Part shown: positions 35,716 through 50,529 of the stretch, in pieces
Layout: every line of letters begins with the position of its first letter
Numbering within the stretch: the first letter of the stretch is position 1
NCBI GenBank assembly: GCA_018881555.1
Contig: JACAXG010000053.1
Coordinates: forward strand, 1,079,895 to 1,143,894
Source: Amblyornis subalaris
Lineage: Eukaryota > Chordata > Aves > Passeriformes > Ptilonorhynchidae
Length of the DNA stretch: 64,000 nt
Direction: 5' to 3'
Notes under the pieces: generated by a model
What the model was told of the DNA's origin: nothing
Seen by the model: only the letters and a program-made list of their open reading frames with translations
Databases searched by the model: none
Position numbers and translations under genes: made by a program

Positions 35716-38700
35716 CCGTGATGTCCCTAGAGAAGACCTGGCATGACTGGAACAAGGCTGTATTTCCAGAAGAGAGCCACACTCTCTAATCCCTGTGGCA
35801 TCAGCCTTCCTGTGCCCAGGCACAGGCAGTGACTGTGCAGCTGATGAATACAGGCAGATGGAGGCTGCTTTCACCAATCATGCCAGAGCCTATGTCAGTG
35901 AAGAGAAATTATACTAGAATGAAGGCTTAAAATGAAAGGAGATACATAATTAAAAAGTTGAGACTCCTTATCATGTCATTTTAACCTTGTTCCATTAGCA
36001 AAAATAAAATAAGTCACTCAAGACCAACTGTATTTGAAAGAGTCTATTTTAAACTTGTTCCAATTTGCCTCTGAGCTTATAATAAGCTGTACTGGTTTTT
36101 ACTGACAGTAATTTTTTGTTACTATGCTTTCTGTGCTGATATATTGTGGTAATCTCTTGTATATTGAGTTAGAGAACTACACTTTTCATGACTTCCAATT
36201 GATNTTAATGTAAATATATTAAACAAGCTAATAAATATCCTATTTCCCCAGTTTGGTTTTTACTCTTATATTCCAACTCATTGCAGGCATTTAAAGAGAT
36301 TGCTGTCCTGCAGACACACTAGAGGTAACTAAAAGAATTGAATAACTTGTTGGAGCAGTATGAAAGTCTTTGCTGCTTTCACACGTGGCTCTCAGTAGGA
36401 AAAGCTACAGCTCATTACCAAAGAGACAGAGTTACTGCTCTATGTGGTTAGGACGAGGGAGCTCATTGTAGTTTGATGAAACTATAAATGTCAGATCTTG
36501 GTTTAGCTGTGGCTGTTAGAAACCTCTATAAATATTTTCAGGGTGGAAATTCTAGTGGATCTTGTTTGTAGGCTATGCTGAAAGGCCCTCAATTATGTTA
36601 TAACTGAGGGGGAAAATGGTGCTATATATCATGACCTGATCTTTCTCCTACAGCTCCTCTGATGAAAGCAACTGCAGGCTAGTTTTTAGAAATAAGCTGA
36701 ATACACAGAAGTTTTCTCTTAGTGCTAACATTGTCCTCAGTGAAGATAAAAATTATAATGTACCTTGTTCTGTAAGGTGCTTGTACACTAGCTGTATAAT
36801 TCAACAGATAAACAAAAGGGCTACAAGATTTGAGAGTTAAAGTCAGTAGGAGAGTTATGCTCTCAGCCTGGGGAGAGGGGGGCAGAGTAGTTTGATTTTG
36901 GAGGTCACACAAGTAGGTAAGCTCCAAGGACTGTAGATCAACATTTTATTCAACTTCTTAGGTCACTTCCTTCTTGAAACACCTGCTGTTCCTAATCTTC
37001 CCAACAGGGAATTTCACACAGCCCAGTGAAGGTACCACAAAACTCACCCCAAGCAATCAAATAAAACCAGAAGGAAAAGAGTAGACCAACTGTTCATTCT
37101 GGATCCTAAGATGACAGGGCAGCAGAAGATCCATTGCTCTGCCATTGGATTAAAACAGACTGTTGGATTTCTTTCAAACCACTTTCTAATTTCATTAAAG
37201 TAAATGTGTGCTTTATGGTGCTGATGCATTCAGCCATTGTTGGAATAGTATAATATAAATTCTTTAAGCCTTTGATGACATTTTTCTGGTTCTATTTTAA
37301 AATTGTTTTACTTAATCACCTTTTTCATCTCTAAGATAAATGTGAAAGGTGGGCTGTATTTGTGAAAATGAAGGAAGTGAAAGTGACTGAGAAAATTCAG
37401 TGAAAGTTACCCTCTTCCCTAATTTTGATGAAAGTTCTCTGAAGTTGTCTGGAGCCTGCTATAAATACATGAATCTTCCATGCTTTATTTTTAAAATCTT
37501 GCCTCTAGTTTTTCCCAAACTGAAATTTTCAGACTTTGCATGAAAAAAATCTTTTTCAGATAAGCTCTGATTCTAATGGAACTTCTAAGAATAATTTAGG
37601 TAAGGCAAAATTTGCTATCAGAAGCAACATAACAAGCAAAGGTTATTGAGTTTTTCTGATTGTCAGATAGAAGGATAAGTGTCTCTTCCTTATTGCTTGA
37701 AATAGGTACAAAGCTATTACTCAGCTTACAGCCGGATTCAGTGGTTTGGAGGAAAATAAATTTTTTCGCAATTTTTCTTTATTAAAAAAATCAAAGAGTA
37801 TTCTTGCATAATTCAAATAAGAACTTCACCTGTATGCTATTTCTCCTTGTTCATTTGATCAAAAATCTTGGGGCNAATAACAGCTACTGAAAAGAAGATT
37901 TTCATATTAACAACAAAATTATCTGTCTTTGAAGAGGAAATATTTTAACTTGTCAAATATTTTGGTCAAAGAACAAAAACTTTGAACAAGATCATATTCA
38001 GCTTCTTGGCTAGAGAGAAACATTCAAAATTGTTTAATATTAGGGACCNATCAATAGCCGAGATAATGTTGGGGAGTTCAGTGTAGTGTAACAATGATGT
38101 CAACACCTCATTGCACTGGCACAGGTTTTCCACCTTATTTCAGAGTCAAGAAAAGCAGTTTCAGGTATTTATGGTGCCATCATGTGGAGACTTCTGAGCA
38201 TTGAAGAGGTTGAATTAGAAGAGCTTTATTAGAAGAAGAAATGGAAATTTGGACCCCAAATTAGTGCTGGTAAGCTTGAACTATAAACAGGTGCTTGTAT
38301 TTAAGAAATCCTGGCTCATTTCTGAGTTGCCAAACTTCTTATCTGCTTGCCCTCCTTAGGTATCTTCTCATGACAGTCACACAATCCACCAGAACTTATA
38401 TATTTTAATTTTTAAAAAAATGGCTGTGAATTTTTTTTTGTCAAATGGGAAAGAATATAATTTTATCTTAGACTAACATAGATGAAGAAAAATAATGAAT
38501 GAAGGCTAATTTTGCATAGTTAAATAGACATAAATATAAATTATATATTTTTTCCAAAGCCTCCTTGCTTTTCCCTGGACAAGGTAGTCTCAAGTTAAAG
38601 TTATGCAGCAACGTGCAGGCTGGCAGGTTTTCTGCAGATACACTATAAAGACTAGGCCAAAGTTGCAAGTATCCAGGCTTATATGGTGGGAGACAATCAT

Positions 38701-41700
38701 GCTCGTTTGTACACAATCTTAAAAAAAAGCAGAAATATATTTGTCTAATAGTAATTTTAAGGACTTGATTTTTTTTTCCATTTTTTCAAGGACAAAACCA
38801 TTTAATCTACCTATGAAGAGACTGAAGTAGGTCACTTCCTTTTTTTTCCATAGATTGAAGATGGAATATTATAATAGTTCCTTTTAATTCTACGTATGTT
38901 GGCCTGCACAGATGCTGTGATTCATCGTGTGAGCCTATTTATGCTCTTTTATTTTGCTGCGTAGGACAAGTTGTTCTTTATCAGTTCTTTTATGAGCATC
39001 CCATTGAATACCTCTATGCATGCAGAATGCCACATCGTTTCCTAAACCTCATTTTCCGTCTTTTTCTAAGGAAAAGGGGAAAACGAGGCCCCTAAACCCA
39101 CACTAGATGTTTTCCCAGTTTTCTGTTCAAAGCATTTAATTGTCCTAGTCTTTCTTTATGGAACATAATACTCAGTCTTCTGCTGTTTCAATGAAGAAGC
39201 CTCTTGGTTGCTACAACTGGTGTCTCAACAGCTGGTCATCAGCTTTTTAGATCCCTGTATGAAATAATTTGGTTTTGAAAATAGCAAATTGTCCTTCCAT
39301 TTGCAGTCTAGGTTTGAGAATCAGGACTTCTTTTTTTTTAAAGTGTGCCTACAAGAAATTTATTCCGTGAATATAAATGTGGTGAGGTTTCTTTCCTGTA
39401 GCACGCTTAAACTATTGTTAAAAAGTAACCTCTTGCGCAATTTAATCTGTCTAAAAGGTTAACCTGGATAAGTTCTAGGCATGTATCTTATGATTTCACA
39501 TTATTGTGGAAAAGAATGCCCTATTTTTATCATTAAATATTTCATTTACCCATTTTGATTTTAAAACAGTGATCAGTTATTTAGTTTATGGATTTGGTTT
39601 GTAAAATTCTGTTATTGAGGCTTAGCATGTGTGAAAAATGTTAGTAACTACAAATAGGTTATCAGGAGATGAAGATTTATGTAAGAAGATGACAGGCAAT
39701 AATTTTATCTTTCTGAATTTTTTATGGAGTTTTGGTGGAGTGATAGATGGGCCTTGAGTGGACTCTACAGGTATTTCTGTATGCCTTACTGCAAATATGT
39801 TTTACATCAATCTCCAATCCCTTTTCCTCCAGGGTGTTAATTTTGAGGCTCATAGCCAAAATGCTGAGATAAGAGGTAGTATAGTATGTGGTATTAGAAA
39901 ATTGTTGTTGCCTTGTGAAGGGAACCTGGGGAACAGAGGAATTGTATATGCACAAAAATAAATGCAGGAGATAAATTGCAAAGTAAACTGCTAAGAAACT
40001 ACAAATGATCAGGAAGAGAAAGCAAAATATGTGCAATGAATAAACTGAACAAGACTGTTTGTTTGGGAAGGATCTGTTACAAGTAGGTAACAAGTTGTAG
40101 TCCAGCTGCATCTTAAAATCCCAAACCTGACAATTTTTCTCCGCCGTACATATTCTTACTTAAGAGAAATGGCCATTAAGTCTAATGGGCCTCTTAGAAG
40201 TTACATAGAAAAATTATTGTAAAATTACTTCTTAGCCTTGGGTAACAAGAAAAATTGGGAATATGGGGAACTGTAGTGCTTCATGAACTGTAGTACAGAC
40301 ATTTACTGGTCTGTGTGACTTTATGTTTTGCAGGATTAGTATTCTGGTAAAAATACGGGATTTGTAATGGAAGGTTTGTAGTCAGCTGAAGAATGCACCA
40401 CAAACATGATATTTTCTGGCAGTCTGAGACTTGAGGAGGGAAGGCAGTTTCCTTTTGACCTTAATTTATGTGCTGATAAAATTAACTTTGGACAGACAAA
40501 TGTTTTGCCTTTCAAATTAGATTTGTGTACTCAGATTTGCATCAGCAACCCAGTTACAAGTGCAATGATGAGACACTTCCAAACTTGTCTTAAAATATCC
40601 AGCCAAATTTCAGCTCAAGTCAGTGTCTCTTTCAAACTACAGAAGAAAGATTCAGTAGTTTTTTGACACTATCTGGAAACAGATAGAGTTCTTGAAGAAA
40701 TATAGGGAGGAGCAGGGAAGATTCACTTTTTTCAGGAAATGAAGATTAGTTTCCTAAAAGGTTGCTAATGTTAAATTATGCTTGTTTTATCAGTGCTTTT
40801 GATTATACTTGTGAACAACTGCTAGTGATAAAGCTCATAACCTAAATGCTTTACAAACCATCAGCTTTACTGAATTTGGATAGATAAATAGAACCAAAAT
40901 TGAGACGCAAATGTGTTAGGAGGTGATTAAACACTGCTGTTGCACTTCGATATTTATATTGTGTTAGTACATCCACAGTTACAGGTGGCAGTGGCACGAA
41001 CATGTACACAGAGAGATGGTCATAGAGTTGAAAGTCCAAAATACAAGAGCAGCACATTAATGAAAAAAAAGACATATGAGGAGAGCCAAGAAAAAGTTAA
41101 CGAGTCTGGTTAGTATGACATATGACAGTGAAGGTAAATTAATAGTCTTATATATGCCAGTGAGGTTTACACACTTTACAGCTAACACATTCCAGATGTT
41201 CTCTGTTTTGGAGGGGAAAGAAAAAGAGAAAACAAACAAACAAACAAAACCCCAACAACTTGTTGAGTACATAAGCTGAACAAATACCTTTTTAAAGAAA
41301 GGTTTATTATTCAAATTAAAATTTCAACTGAGCAGTCTGTCAGAGTCTGCCAGAAAGGTTTATCCTAGTCATACCTAGTGAAAGTAAATACAGAATTACT
41401 GCTGAAGGTTATAGGACTATTCTGGGCTCAGAGCACAAAGAGGTCAGAGATTACAGAAATACATACTGTGATAAGCAGAATTTTTTTACAGCACTGGTGC
41501 TCTTGATAATGGAAAAGTAACAGCAAAATCATCATAGAATCACAGTAAAAGCCAAGCACTGATGTGGGGTTTTTGTTCCTTTAAGGCAAATCTAGGGATA
41601 AACTGAAATTCTAGTAAGTGGGGGTGTTTCTACTATTGTTATTATAATTACTCTTGTTTACTTATGTGGCACAGTGTGAGTGCATGAGTTGGTTTTGTGA

Positions 41701-44201
41701 CACAGCACAGATTATGTACACCTTGACTTACAGAAACAGGTCATCTTTGTGGGTAAGAAGAGAGCAATAAGGAGGCCCTTAACCAACATTATTTTTCAGT
41801 TGCAAACCAGTTCTTGGTAAAATTTGCTGATCCTATTAAGTGCTGTAGACTGATTTTTTACATTACTGGAAATTAAGGAGTGAGAAAAAATTTATTTAAA
41901 AAATTTCCCATGTTACACAACATTTCTTTCAGTACTATTCTTTTTACTTTTCTTTTCACAGAAATGTCATTTAATAGGCATTCCACCCTTGGTGTAGCAA
42001 TAGTTCTCATCCGTATTCCCTAAATAATTATAAAAAAATTCTCAGGTTTGACAGAGATGTAAAAAGGAGTGTTCTGTTTTTCATAATTCTCTACCTGTGT
42101 TCTTATCATAAAACAGCATTTAATTCTGCCTTTTGAGGTTTTTGTTCTTTTTTAAGTCTCAAGAGACAGTTAGCAAGTTAAAAATGTCTTCCCATATTTG
42201 TCATAATAAAAAAATATCTAAAGCAATGAGAATTTTAAGTTATTTTGCAAGACTGTTCATGGGTGAAAGGAGTGTGATAAGTCGTAATCATGGAATCACT
42301 ATGGTGTCTGTTATATCACAGAATCTGGCAGTGGTCAGCACTGTATATAATGCTCATAAAGGCGCTATCCCAGCCCGAAATACCTTGCAAACTCCATGGA
42401 ACAAAATGAAAGAAAGCTATGAGAGAACAATTTTCAATATGACGAACTGATGAAGGGCAGAATTTGCTAAAGGCTGCAATGTAAGTTTGTAGTAGTTGGA
42501 CTCTACTGGATGACACCAGTGACATCCTTCTGAAGGTAATAAGATCAAAAGTACCTCTGCTATTCATTGTACTTACCATCAAACATCAAATGCGAATTTT
42601 TTATTCTCTGCCCCAACCTTGAGGTACCTGATTTAATTTTGTATTTTCTCACAGCAAGGAACTAATGGTGAATTTTCCTTATGTGAATGTAGTTTTAGTA
42701 ATCAAATAATTAGTTCTACAAGTATATCTTCCAATAATCTTGAAAAGATTTTCTTCACCTTTGACTTTCTTTCTTTATGTGCCAATAACATTATGTAATC
42801 AAAATTAGCAAACTAGTATACCTAGCACGAAATAACTCTTCTACTTTGTGTTTACCTCCTGTAGTGAATTCTATTATGGAGCTGTCATTTACTGCCTTCC
42901 TGTGGCATAAAGAAACCTTTTCTTACTCAGCAGTATCCAGAGATCCTCTGNTTTTTTTCAGTTTAGGACTGAGTGATGCCTGTCCTAGATCTCGCAATAA
43001 TGTGGACTGGTGGGGGGAAAAAAAGTCAACATTTGGAGAAGAAAAAGCCAACTAGTTTGGTAATAGGATGCTTCTGAACACATGCAGAAGTTGGTATCAT
43101 TAAAACAATTGAGAGAGGGGAAAATATATTAATGATTATTATGCAGATGAGAAGTTCAAAGGTGCACAATAAATATTACTTATGCAGATGTTTGCAGCCC
43201 ATCTGTGAGATTCATGCATCATGATTCTAGCAGTACAGCTAGACCTTCACTGCCTGATAGTTCAGTCTTAATCTTTAAAGATGTCATTTATGTGAAGAGG
43301 GAAGAAATATATGGAAAGATGTTAAGAAACTGTTTTCATCTGTACAGACATATTAAAAGGACTGTCCTATATAAAGCATAAAGCAAGGTGTATTTTTCAC
43401 ATATATGGGTAGAAAATGGAATGGAGATTAAATCTTTATGATAATGTTTTGTTTTCCTCTCTAATTTGTATGGCTGTGAAAATGCATGATTCTGGTTGCC
43501 TAAAAATAAATGTTTGCTCTCATAGACAGGAATTTTTGTATTAAAAATATGTCAGTGAACTAGTATCAACTTCTGTTACACAAGCTGGCCTTTAATTTGA
43601 ATTGTATTTTCAAGGAGTCACTTAAGGCAAAACATTGCCAGCTGGAAGTATTTTTTAATGTAACTTACTATTCACTCTTGCAGTAATTCTTTTTATTCCA
43701 GATTGTACCTCATAATGTTATACCAACATTATAATTGAAAAATCTAATGGAAACAATTAGCATCAGAAATGCTTCATACATAATATGTACTTGTATTTGT
43801 AGAGATTGTGGCATAACTTCTTAAAGGAGAATAGAATTATTTTGAACCCTGCTCAAACGTGGGTTTTTGACAAAGAGGTATGGCAGTGCTTTGGAAAAAN
43901 ATCCTTTTGAGTAAACAATCCGTCCTATTCTCTTATCCTTATTTCCATCTCCTGCTTTACTGAAAACATAAAACTCGTACTTCTTCTCATTCATCAGGAA
44001 GATATTTACATATGGAGGTTAACAGGTAAAGCAAGTAAGCAAAGACTCAGGTCAGATCAACAGGCAGATCTAAAGGAACTATAAAGCTTGACTATGTGCC
44101 CCNAGCCTAAGTTAGAATTTCTGATTTTAAATATGCATCACAGTAAGCATCAGAGTCACCTGATGATTTCATCAATGTAAATTTTAATCCTAGTCACAAG
44201 T
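35716..44201. other. Long unique AT-rich stretch without supported genes
   Basis: About 8.5 kb without any transposon I recognise. The open frames (for example 40111-39722 -, 129 codons, and 42133-42450 +, 105 codons) are hydrophobic or K/N/S-rich and lack families or splice context. A short AAAC repeat lies at 41233-41249. This is the longest repeat-free section of the window, so conserved non-coding elements are possible but cannot be judged from one sequence. Confidence 0.5.
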
Positions 44202-45500
44202 CACAGAATGATAGAATGAATCATAAAATGGTTTGGCACCAAAGAGGCCTTCAAACACCATCTAGTTCCAACCCCACTGCTGTGGGCAGTGACATCTTCC
44301 ACTACACCAAATTGCTCAGTGTGACATCCAACCTGCCTTGAACACTTTCAGGGATGAGGCATCAACAGCTTCTCTGGGCAACCTGTTCCAGTGCCTCACC
44401 ACTCCCTGAGTAAGGAGTTTCCGCTTAACATCTAATTTAAATTTCTTCTCTTTTGGTTTAAAGCCATTCGCACTTTTCCTACGTCACATGCTCTTGTAAA
44501 AAGTCACTTTCTAGATCTCTTTTAGGCCCCCTTTAGGTAATGCAAGGGGGGGTTTGGCAAGGTTTGCCTGGAGCCTTCTCTCCTGCAGGCTGAACAACCC
44601 CAACTCCCTCAGCCTGNCTTCCAAGGAGAGGTGTTCCAGTCCTCTGATCACCTTTGTTGCCCTCCTCTGGACTTGCTCCTAAAGGACTATGCCCTTCCTA
44701 TGCGGAGCAACCCAAAGCTGGACACAGTGCTCCAGGAAGGGTCTCACCAGGGCAGAGTAGAGGGGTGAATCCCCTCCCTTGATCCTGCCCACGCTGCTTT
44801 GGATGCAGGCCGGGATACAATTGTCTTCCTGGGCTGCGATCGTTCACTCTTGGCTCACGTCCAGCTTTTTGTCCACCAGAACCCCCAAGTCCTTCTCCAC
44901 AGGGCTGCTCTCAGTGAGTTCATCTCCCAGTCTGTACTCATGTCTGGGATTGCCCTGACCCAAGTGCAGCATTTGGCCTTGTTGAACCTNGTGAAGTTCA
45001 CTTGGGCCCACTTCTCAAGATCGTCCAGGTCCTTTTGGATGGCATCCTGTCCTTTTGTTGTATCAACTGCACTGCTTAGCTTCGTGTCACCTACAAAGAT
45101 GCTGAGGGTGCACTCATTCTCATTCTCTCTCCATTGATAAATATATTAAGAAGCATCCATCCCAAGAAGAGCCCTGAGGGACAGCACTGGTCACTGGCCT
45201 CCACCTGGACAAAGAGCCGCTGACCACAACTCTCCGGCTGCATCCNTCCAGCCAATTCCTTATGCACGACATAGTCCATCTTTCAAATCCATTTCTCTCC
45301 AATTTATAGATATGGATGTCATGTGGGACCATGTCAAAGGCCTTGCAGAANTTCAGGCAGATGACATCAGTCAGTCTTCCCTCATCAACAGTTTCAGTTT
45401 ATTCCATCAGAGAAGGCTACCATTATATATGGATAAATCGTCCCTGGTAAGGGTTGCATCAGCTGTCTTCTTAGCTTGAACTGGTTCATCCTTGGTTTTC
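44202..45500 (-). mobile_element. CR1 LINE, about 1.3 kb (RT to 3' end)
   Basis: The complement of a diverged CR1 terminus is at 44202-44230 (TCACAGAATGATAGAATG). Then come the - strand 3' UTR (CATCTAGTTCCAACCCCACT, GCAACCTGTTCCAGTGCCTC) and ORF2 tail pieces (CTGAACAACCCCAACTCCCT, TTTGTTGCCCTCCTCTGGAC, GTCCACCAGAACCCCCAAGT). The RT part has the V-P-Q-G-S motif on the - strand near 45210-45225. Homology fades around 45500 in a degraded upstream RT section. Stops and frameshifts are throughout, so it is inactive. 5'-truncated: no endonuclease or ORF1. Confidence 0.94.
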
Positions 45501-48500
45501 AACTTTACCGAAAGACTTGACCAATAATCAATAGTTCTGCCTTAAGTGGAATGCTGTTAGTACTGAAAGTCATAAATGAGGAGCAATCGCTCTGGACTCA
45601 ATTGATCTGGTTGCAANCTCTGTGCTTCTGCTTAGAATAAGTGCAAAGCACTTCGTGTGAGCACGCTATAGCAGCTAACTTGTCCAGAATAGTGAAAACA
45701 AAGATTCAACTGATCAGTGCTGAGAAGAACGGGTCCCNAAAACAAGAAACAGACCTTCACAACTCCTTGTAAACAGCCTTTCGCAGTGAACTTCATTTCC
45801 CAAAAAGAGCATCTTGCTGAAGATTGCATGTTGTATTGATATTAATATAAAATAGGTTAGAGAGAAGCTTTATGCATAATTTAAATTACTCTCTTAGAGA
45901 AAATGCAAGTAAACTGATGGATTCAGAGAAAAATATCTCTACATGGTGGCAAAGAAATATCTACTGTAGCTACTTACCTGAAATACCTTTTCCCAGAGGC
46001 CCAATTAACTTTATAGTGTGGCACTAAGACTCAATTTTTTCCCCATCAGAAAAGGTTTTTATGCTCTGAATTATACAGTGACCTTGTTTATATCATAAAC
46101 TCCAAAATAAGGTGATGATTCTGTCATGTATTTCATGTAAAACATTTCAAAGAAGAAACTTGAAGCTGAGAAATAAAGTAGAGGCTTTTAGATAATAAGT
46201 ATTGCATATTTGATGTTTTTGAAAAAGTGACTAATAGTGTGTTACTTTTCTTGAATTCACATATTTTGAGGGAAAATACTTTGGTGAAGAGGCTATAAAA
46301 TGTAAATGTAAAATTAATTTGTTTTGCAGTTGTCTATTTTTAGAAAGCGGAGCAGCCTCCATAATTATTTCTCTCTAAAGGAAATGAAAATAAAACCCAA
46401 AACCTGCCATCTTTCTGGAGCGTTATGATTTCCAGCAGTGCCATTTGATTTTTGGCAGCAGGAATGCATGAGAACAGCAAAATAAACCAAAAAAAAAAAG
46501 CTTTTTTTTTTTTTTTTTGGTGATGGCTAAGTGCTTTAGCAATCGTGTACAGCCAATTCCTAATAGTACAATACTACATCCGATAGTATTTCAGAGTGGA
46601 GTTTTTTCGCTGTGCTCAAAATCAGTGGCATTTGAATAGATTGGGAGGAAGACTGGGATACTGGAAAGTTTCATGAATGACTCGTCAGAGAACTGTCTGG
46701 CTTCACTGTTGGGGAACAGCTACAGGGAATACACTTCGAGGAACTACACTTCAGAGTACCGTTTGAGTCAAGTACATCCTTATTTGCCTTGATGTTAGAT
46801 TGCTTAAAACTGGACTTTTTAGGTGCCTTGGAATAATGCAAAGCTTAAGTAGATCTAGAAGAGGGCGCAAAATTTAAAGACCCTTGGAAAGAATGGCTTG
46901 GCAAGGTTTCCAATTAAGTTATACTCAGAGGACTTTATCTCAGAGGAAGAGATGATCCAACTACCTCTGCAGGTCACAAATCAAACACAAATTAAATAAA
47001 GGAAATAAAATGAACTGTCTTTCAGCTTATATAATTTTCCTTCAGAAGCATTTTTCTAGGAGAAGCCATGAATGAAATCACTGTGAGGAGTCCAAACCTA
47101 AATTTGTGACTTGTCATGCCAAACAAAAGCTGGATCTGACAACAATCAGGTGTTTAGCAGGTTTTTTTTGCAGTCCTGTTGATGGGCTTGCCCAGCAGAG
47201 CCATCAGAAAAATAATGACTTTTAAATAACTGGAGTTCTTAGAGATTCAGAATCTGCAATGGCTCTTTTCAGCCATCTTTCCCACCATCCTTCTCTTTAA
47301 CCTGGTCATGCTCTGGTCTTGCAAATATTTAGATTGGGCTTTTGTGCATTCTACANGTANTTTTCACNCTGACAGACTGTAAGATTGTCTAAACTAAATA
47401 AAATTTATTTTATGACAAAAGAACAACATAAAAGTCACAGGGTTTTTGTTGGCTTTAATGTTTGCATGCAAGGCGATGCATATTGGGAAAAAAATATTGC
47501 ATTCTATGATAAAAATTCATATGTTATACAGTAAAGTGCTACTATGAAGACTTTATTATGCAATCTTGCACAACATCCAGAGAGAAATTTGTTGAGGTTT
47601 CAACAAATAGTGTAAGCATGGTAAGTTGTTAAAAGAACCTAAGGTGATTAAAACGAGAGTTTGCACAGCATAACTCNACTTAGGATTTATATTTAAGGAG
47701 CCACTGGTAACTCAACTAGNTAAGATCCTGCAGGAATATATTGGTTTGATATAATTTTTTAATATTTTTGGCAAACACCATAGGGCTTCAACATAAAGNA
47801 CAGTACAAATCCAATACCACATTTGTGTCATTTGAATTATGCTGGTATCAATAGATGGAAACTATAATGACATTAAAATGTCCTTCACAGTATGTTAATA
47901 AAAGTAATGATGTCTTTCTGAGGGAAAAAATCCTTCTGCTATAGGACACAAAAAGATTTTAAAAAATACCTTGATTTATTTGTAACTATTTTACCAGCGC
48001 TGTAGATTTGCTGAAGTTATTCACAGAGATCTATTCAATGCCTCTAATTTATGTGAATGTTGTTAATGTAAAAACTTGGCTTTTATCCAGTGTTCCTTCC
48101 TTTACTTGAACACAATATAATAGATACCATCGTCTGAAACAGAAAACTCTGTAACTAGCTAAAATATTTAAATATCATTATGAAATTCTGCATTAGTTTG
48201 TTTTTGTAAATATGTCAGAACTGATTTTCAACATATTGTGATAGTTGTTTCATGGGAAATATATGACCTGGTGGCTGAGGTGAACTGCAATCGTTTTGGT
48301 TTGTTTTGGCTGCCTGCAGCTCCCACTGTGCTATCACATGCAGCCACCTCAGAACATCCTTCATCCAAGAGAGGAAGACGTACTTGAGGAAGGCAATATA
48401 AAATGCATGACTGTTATTATTTTTAGTTGAAGGCAACCTATTATGAATTTGCTTTTTCTTTTGACTTAAGGAATTGCATGAATTTTCTGTGTTTTCCAGT

Positions 48501-50529
48501 AAAAAAAAATTGTTGGGAACATCTAAGAACTCAGTGTTCACATGATTTTTTTTTTTTAATAATCAATCTGAAGAAAGATTATAATAAAAATTACAGTCAG
48601 ACCTATGGAAGTTACCAGGTACTAGTGCAAAGAAAGAACAGAGATATTTACATCGCCTAGGCATAGCTGAAANATTCAGCACATGATCTGGTTTGACTTT
48701 TATAAGAAAAAGGAGAAATTAGGCTAATAACAATGCTTAAATGCTTATCTAAAAAGCATTTTGAATTTAAAAGTTTCTAAGACTAAGGAATATTTCTGAA
48801 ACATTTCTACATTTCTGATATTAAGGTGATGCCAGCACATTAAGGCTCTTGGGGAAAATGTTTAATAGGGCATTATTTTCAAATGTTCATCTGTAATTTG
48901 CCTGGTATGTACTTATCTTTTGAAGAGTTGCTACATCATTTGGAGTCTAATTTTAATCACCGAAGGATGAAATGGGAGAATTTTAATCCTGCTTTAAGTG
49001 CTCNTTTCAATACAGCATTAACTGTAGTGTTGCTACTGATACCTCTGTAATAGATCTGACAAAAGCTGCTTGGACAAGTTGGATCAATCAATCACTTCAA
49101 ACNTAATTAACTTTTTTTTTCCAACCATATTTTCTTATACTTCATGAGAATCCTGTGGATTTTTCATGACTTTGGTTAAAGCTAACAGTAGAAAATGGGG
49201 CATGGCTTAAATATAATAAGATGAAGAAAACGTCATAACCCCAATGTATGTATGTGAAACAACACCAAGAAAGTAAAACCTTATATTCCAGTTGGTGTTT
49301 TCCAGGTAATCATCTTGGGTTGTTTTTTTCTGGTTTTAGTTGATTGGTTGGTTGTTTTTTGTTTGTTTGTTTGTTTTTTTAATTGCTAAATCTCACACCA
49401 GAGTTTGATTTTTTTTAAAAAAATATTTTCTTTTTTTTTTGTCCATGCATGTGTGTGTTTGTTTTTCTGACAAGTGTTTTTATTGTTCCTTTTTGAACAA
49501 GGGGGAAAGAAGGCCATCTTTGAAATGAGAAAGTAAATAGTAGAAAATAGAAAAACTCTGCTAGCTTTAATGTTTGTTCTTACCAGATTAGAAGCATCCT
49601 TAACACTCTTTAGGCTCAGTCATATATATATTTACACTTATGTTTATATAGACACAATGAATATATATGCCAGAGAAAAAATGATACAAAATTCCAACAT
49701 CCACCTGCAAATTTAATGTGTTTGAAAGCATAACATGAATTGGTTTTCTTACANGATTCCTTTTTTCCCCTAATGAGGTCTGTAAGACATGTGATAGGTA
49801 AATCTGAAGTTGCTGCACTGAATTTTTCTGAATATGTAATTACATGAAGCTTAGAGGGAAGAAAGGAACTCTATTATGAAAGTATGGACAACTCATGCTG
49901 ATATAAGGGGTTTTATTGCCGCAACAACAAATGGTTCTCAGGTAGGGATTAATTCCTCTGTATGCTTCCTGACTAAATAATTACTGATGTTTAAGGCATT
50001 GAAAGGTTTTGAGAGCCTCTATGCTGCCAGATGCTGGCTCCTTTCTACCTACTCTGACAAAAGCTTCNGAAAATGGGACTTCTCACTGGCACTTGGGAAG
50101 GCACACTGAATCACACTGTGGGATTCTGTAAGTCAAGGATACAACAGAGGAAGATTATCTTCTGCCTATCACATTAAAACTGCGGATACCGTTCACAAAC
50201 CTGTCCCTGTGTTCGTGTGCTTTACCATATAAAATCTGCCTCACAGCTTCTTACCTGCTTGAAATGGTTGAAGGGAAGATGAGAAAGCAGAAAAGAAATA
50301 GAAGTTGAGGAGAGTCTCTTCGGTCTCAGTTTTGCAGACGTTTGACATCTGAAAAACCCTCAGCATGTGGGAGGTCTTATTAACTTTAGTCATTCAAATT
50401 CTTTAAAATAAACTTGTGTGTGTGTATTTTAGAATTGAGGTTGTAATATCCAGAGAGGAACTGCCACAACTAGAGCAGTTAGCACATGGTGGCTCTCACT
50501 GGCAGCCGTGCATCCTTGTCTTCCTCTTC
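45501..50529. other. Unique AT-rich non-coding DNA
   Basis: No gene is supported. It contains an A11/T17 palindrome at 46487-46520, a GTTT simple repeat at about 49344-49380, and three N bases in 13 bp (47356, 47360, 47368). Other open frames are short and featureless. Confidence 0.5.
46487..46520. repeat. Poly(A)-GC-poly(T) palindrome
   Basis: CC, then 11 A, GC, 17 T and GG form a nearly perfect palindrome centred on AAGCTT. It can fold as a hairpin. The unequal run lengths may be real or a sequencing slip. Confidence 0.85.

Noticed and set aside
35578..35877. Serine-rich 99-codon frame on the - strand
   Set aside because: It is the complement of the GGA/GAA tract, a low-complexity shadow.
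39722..40111. 129-codon open frame on the - strand with a hydrophobic stretch
   Set aside because: The hydrophobic run follows from AT-rich codons. There is no recognisable family and no supporting signals.
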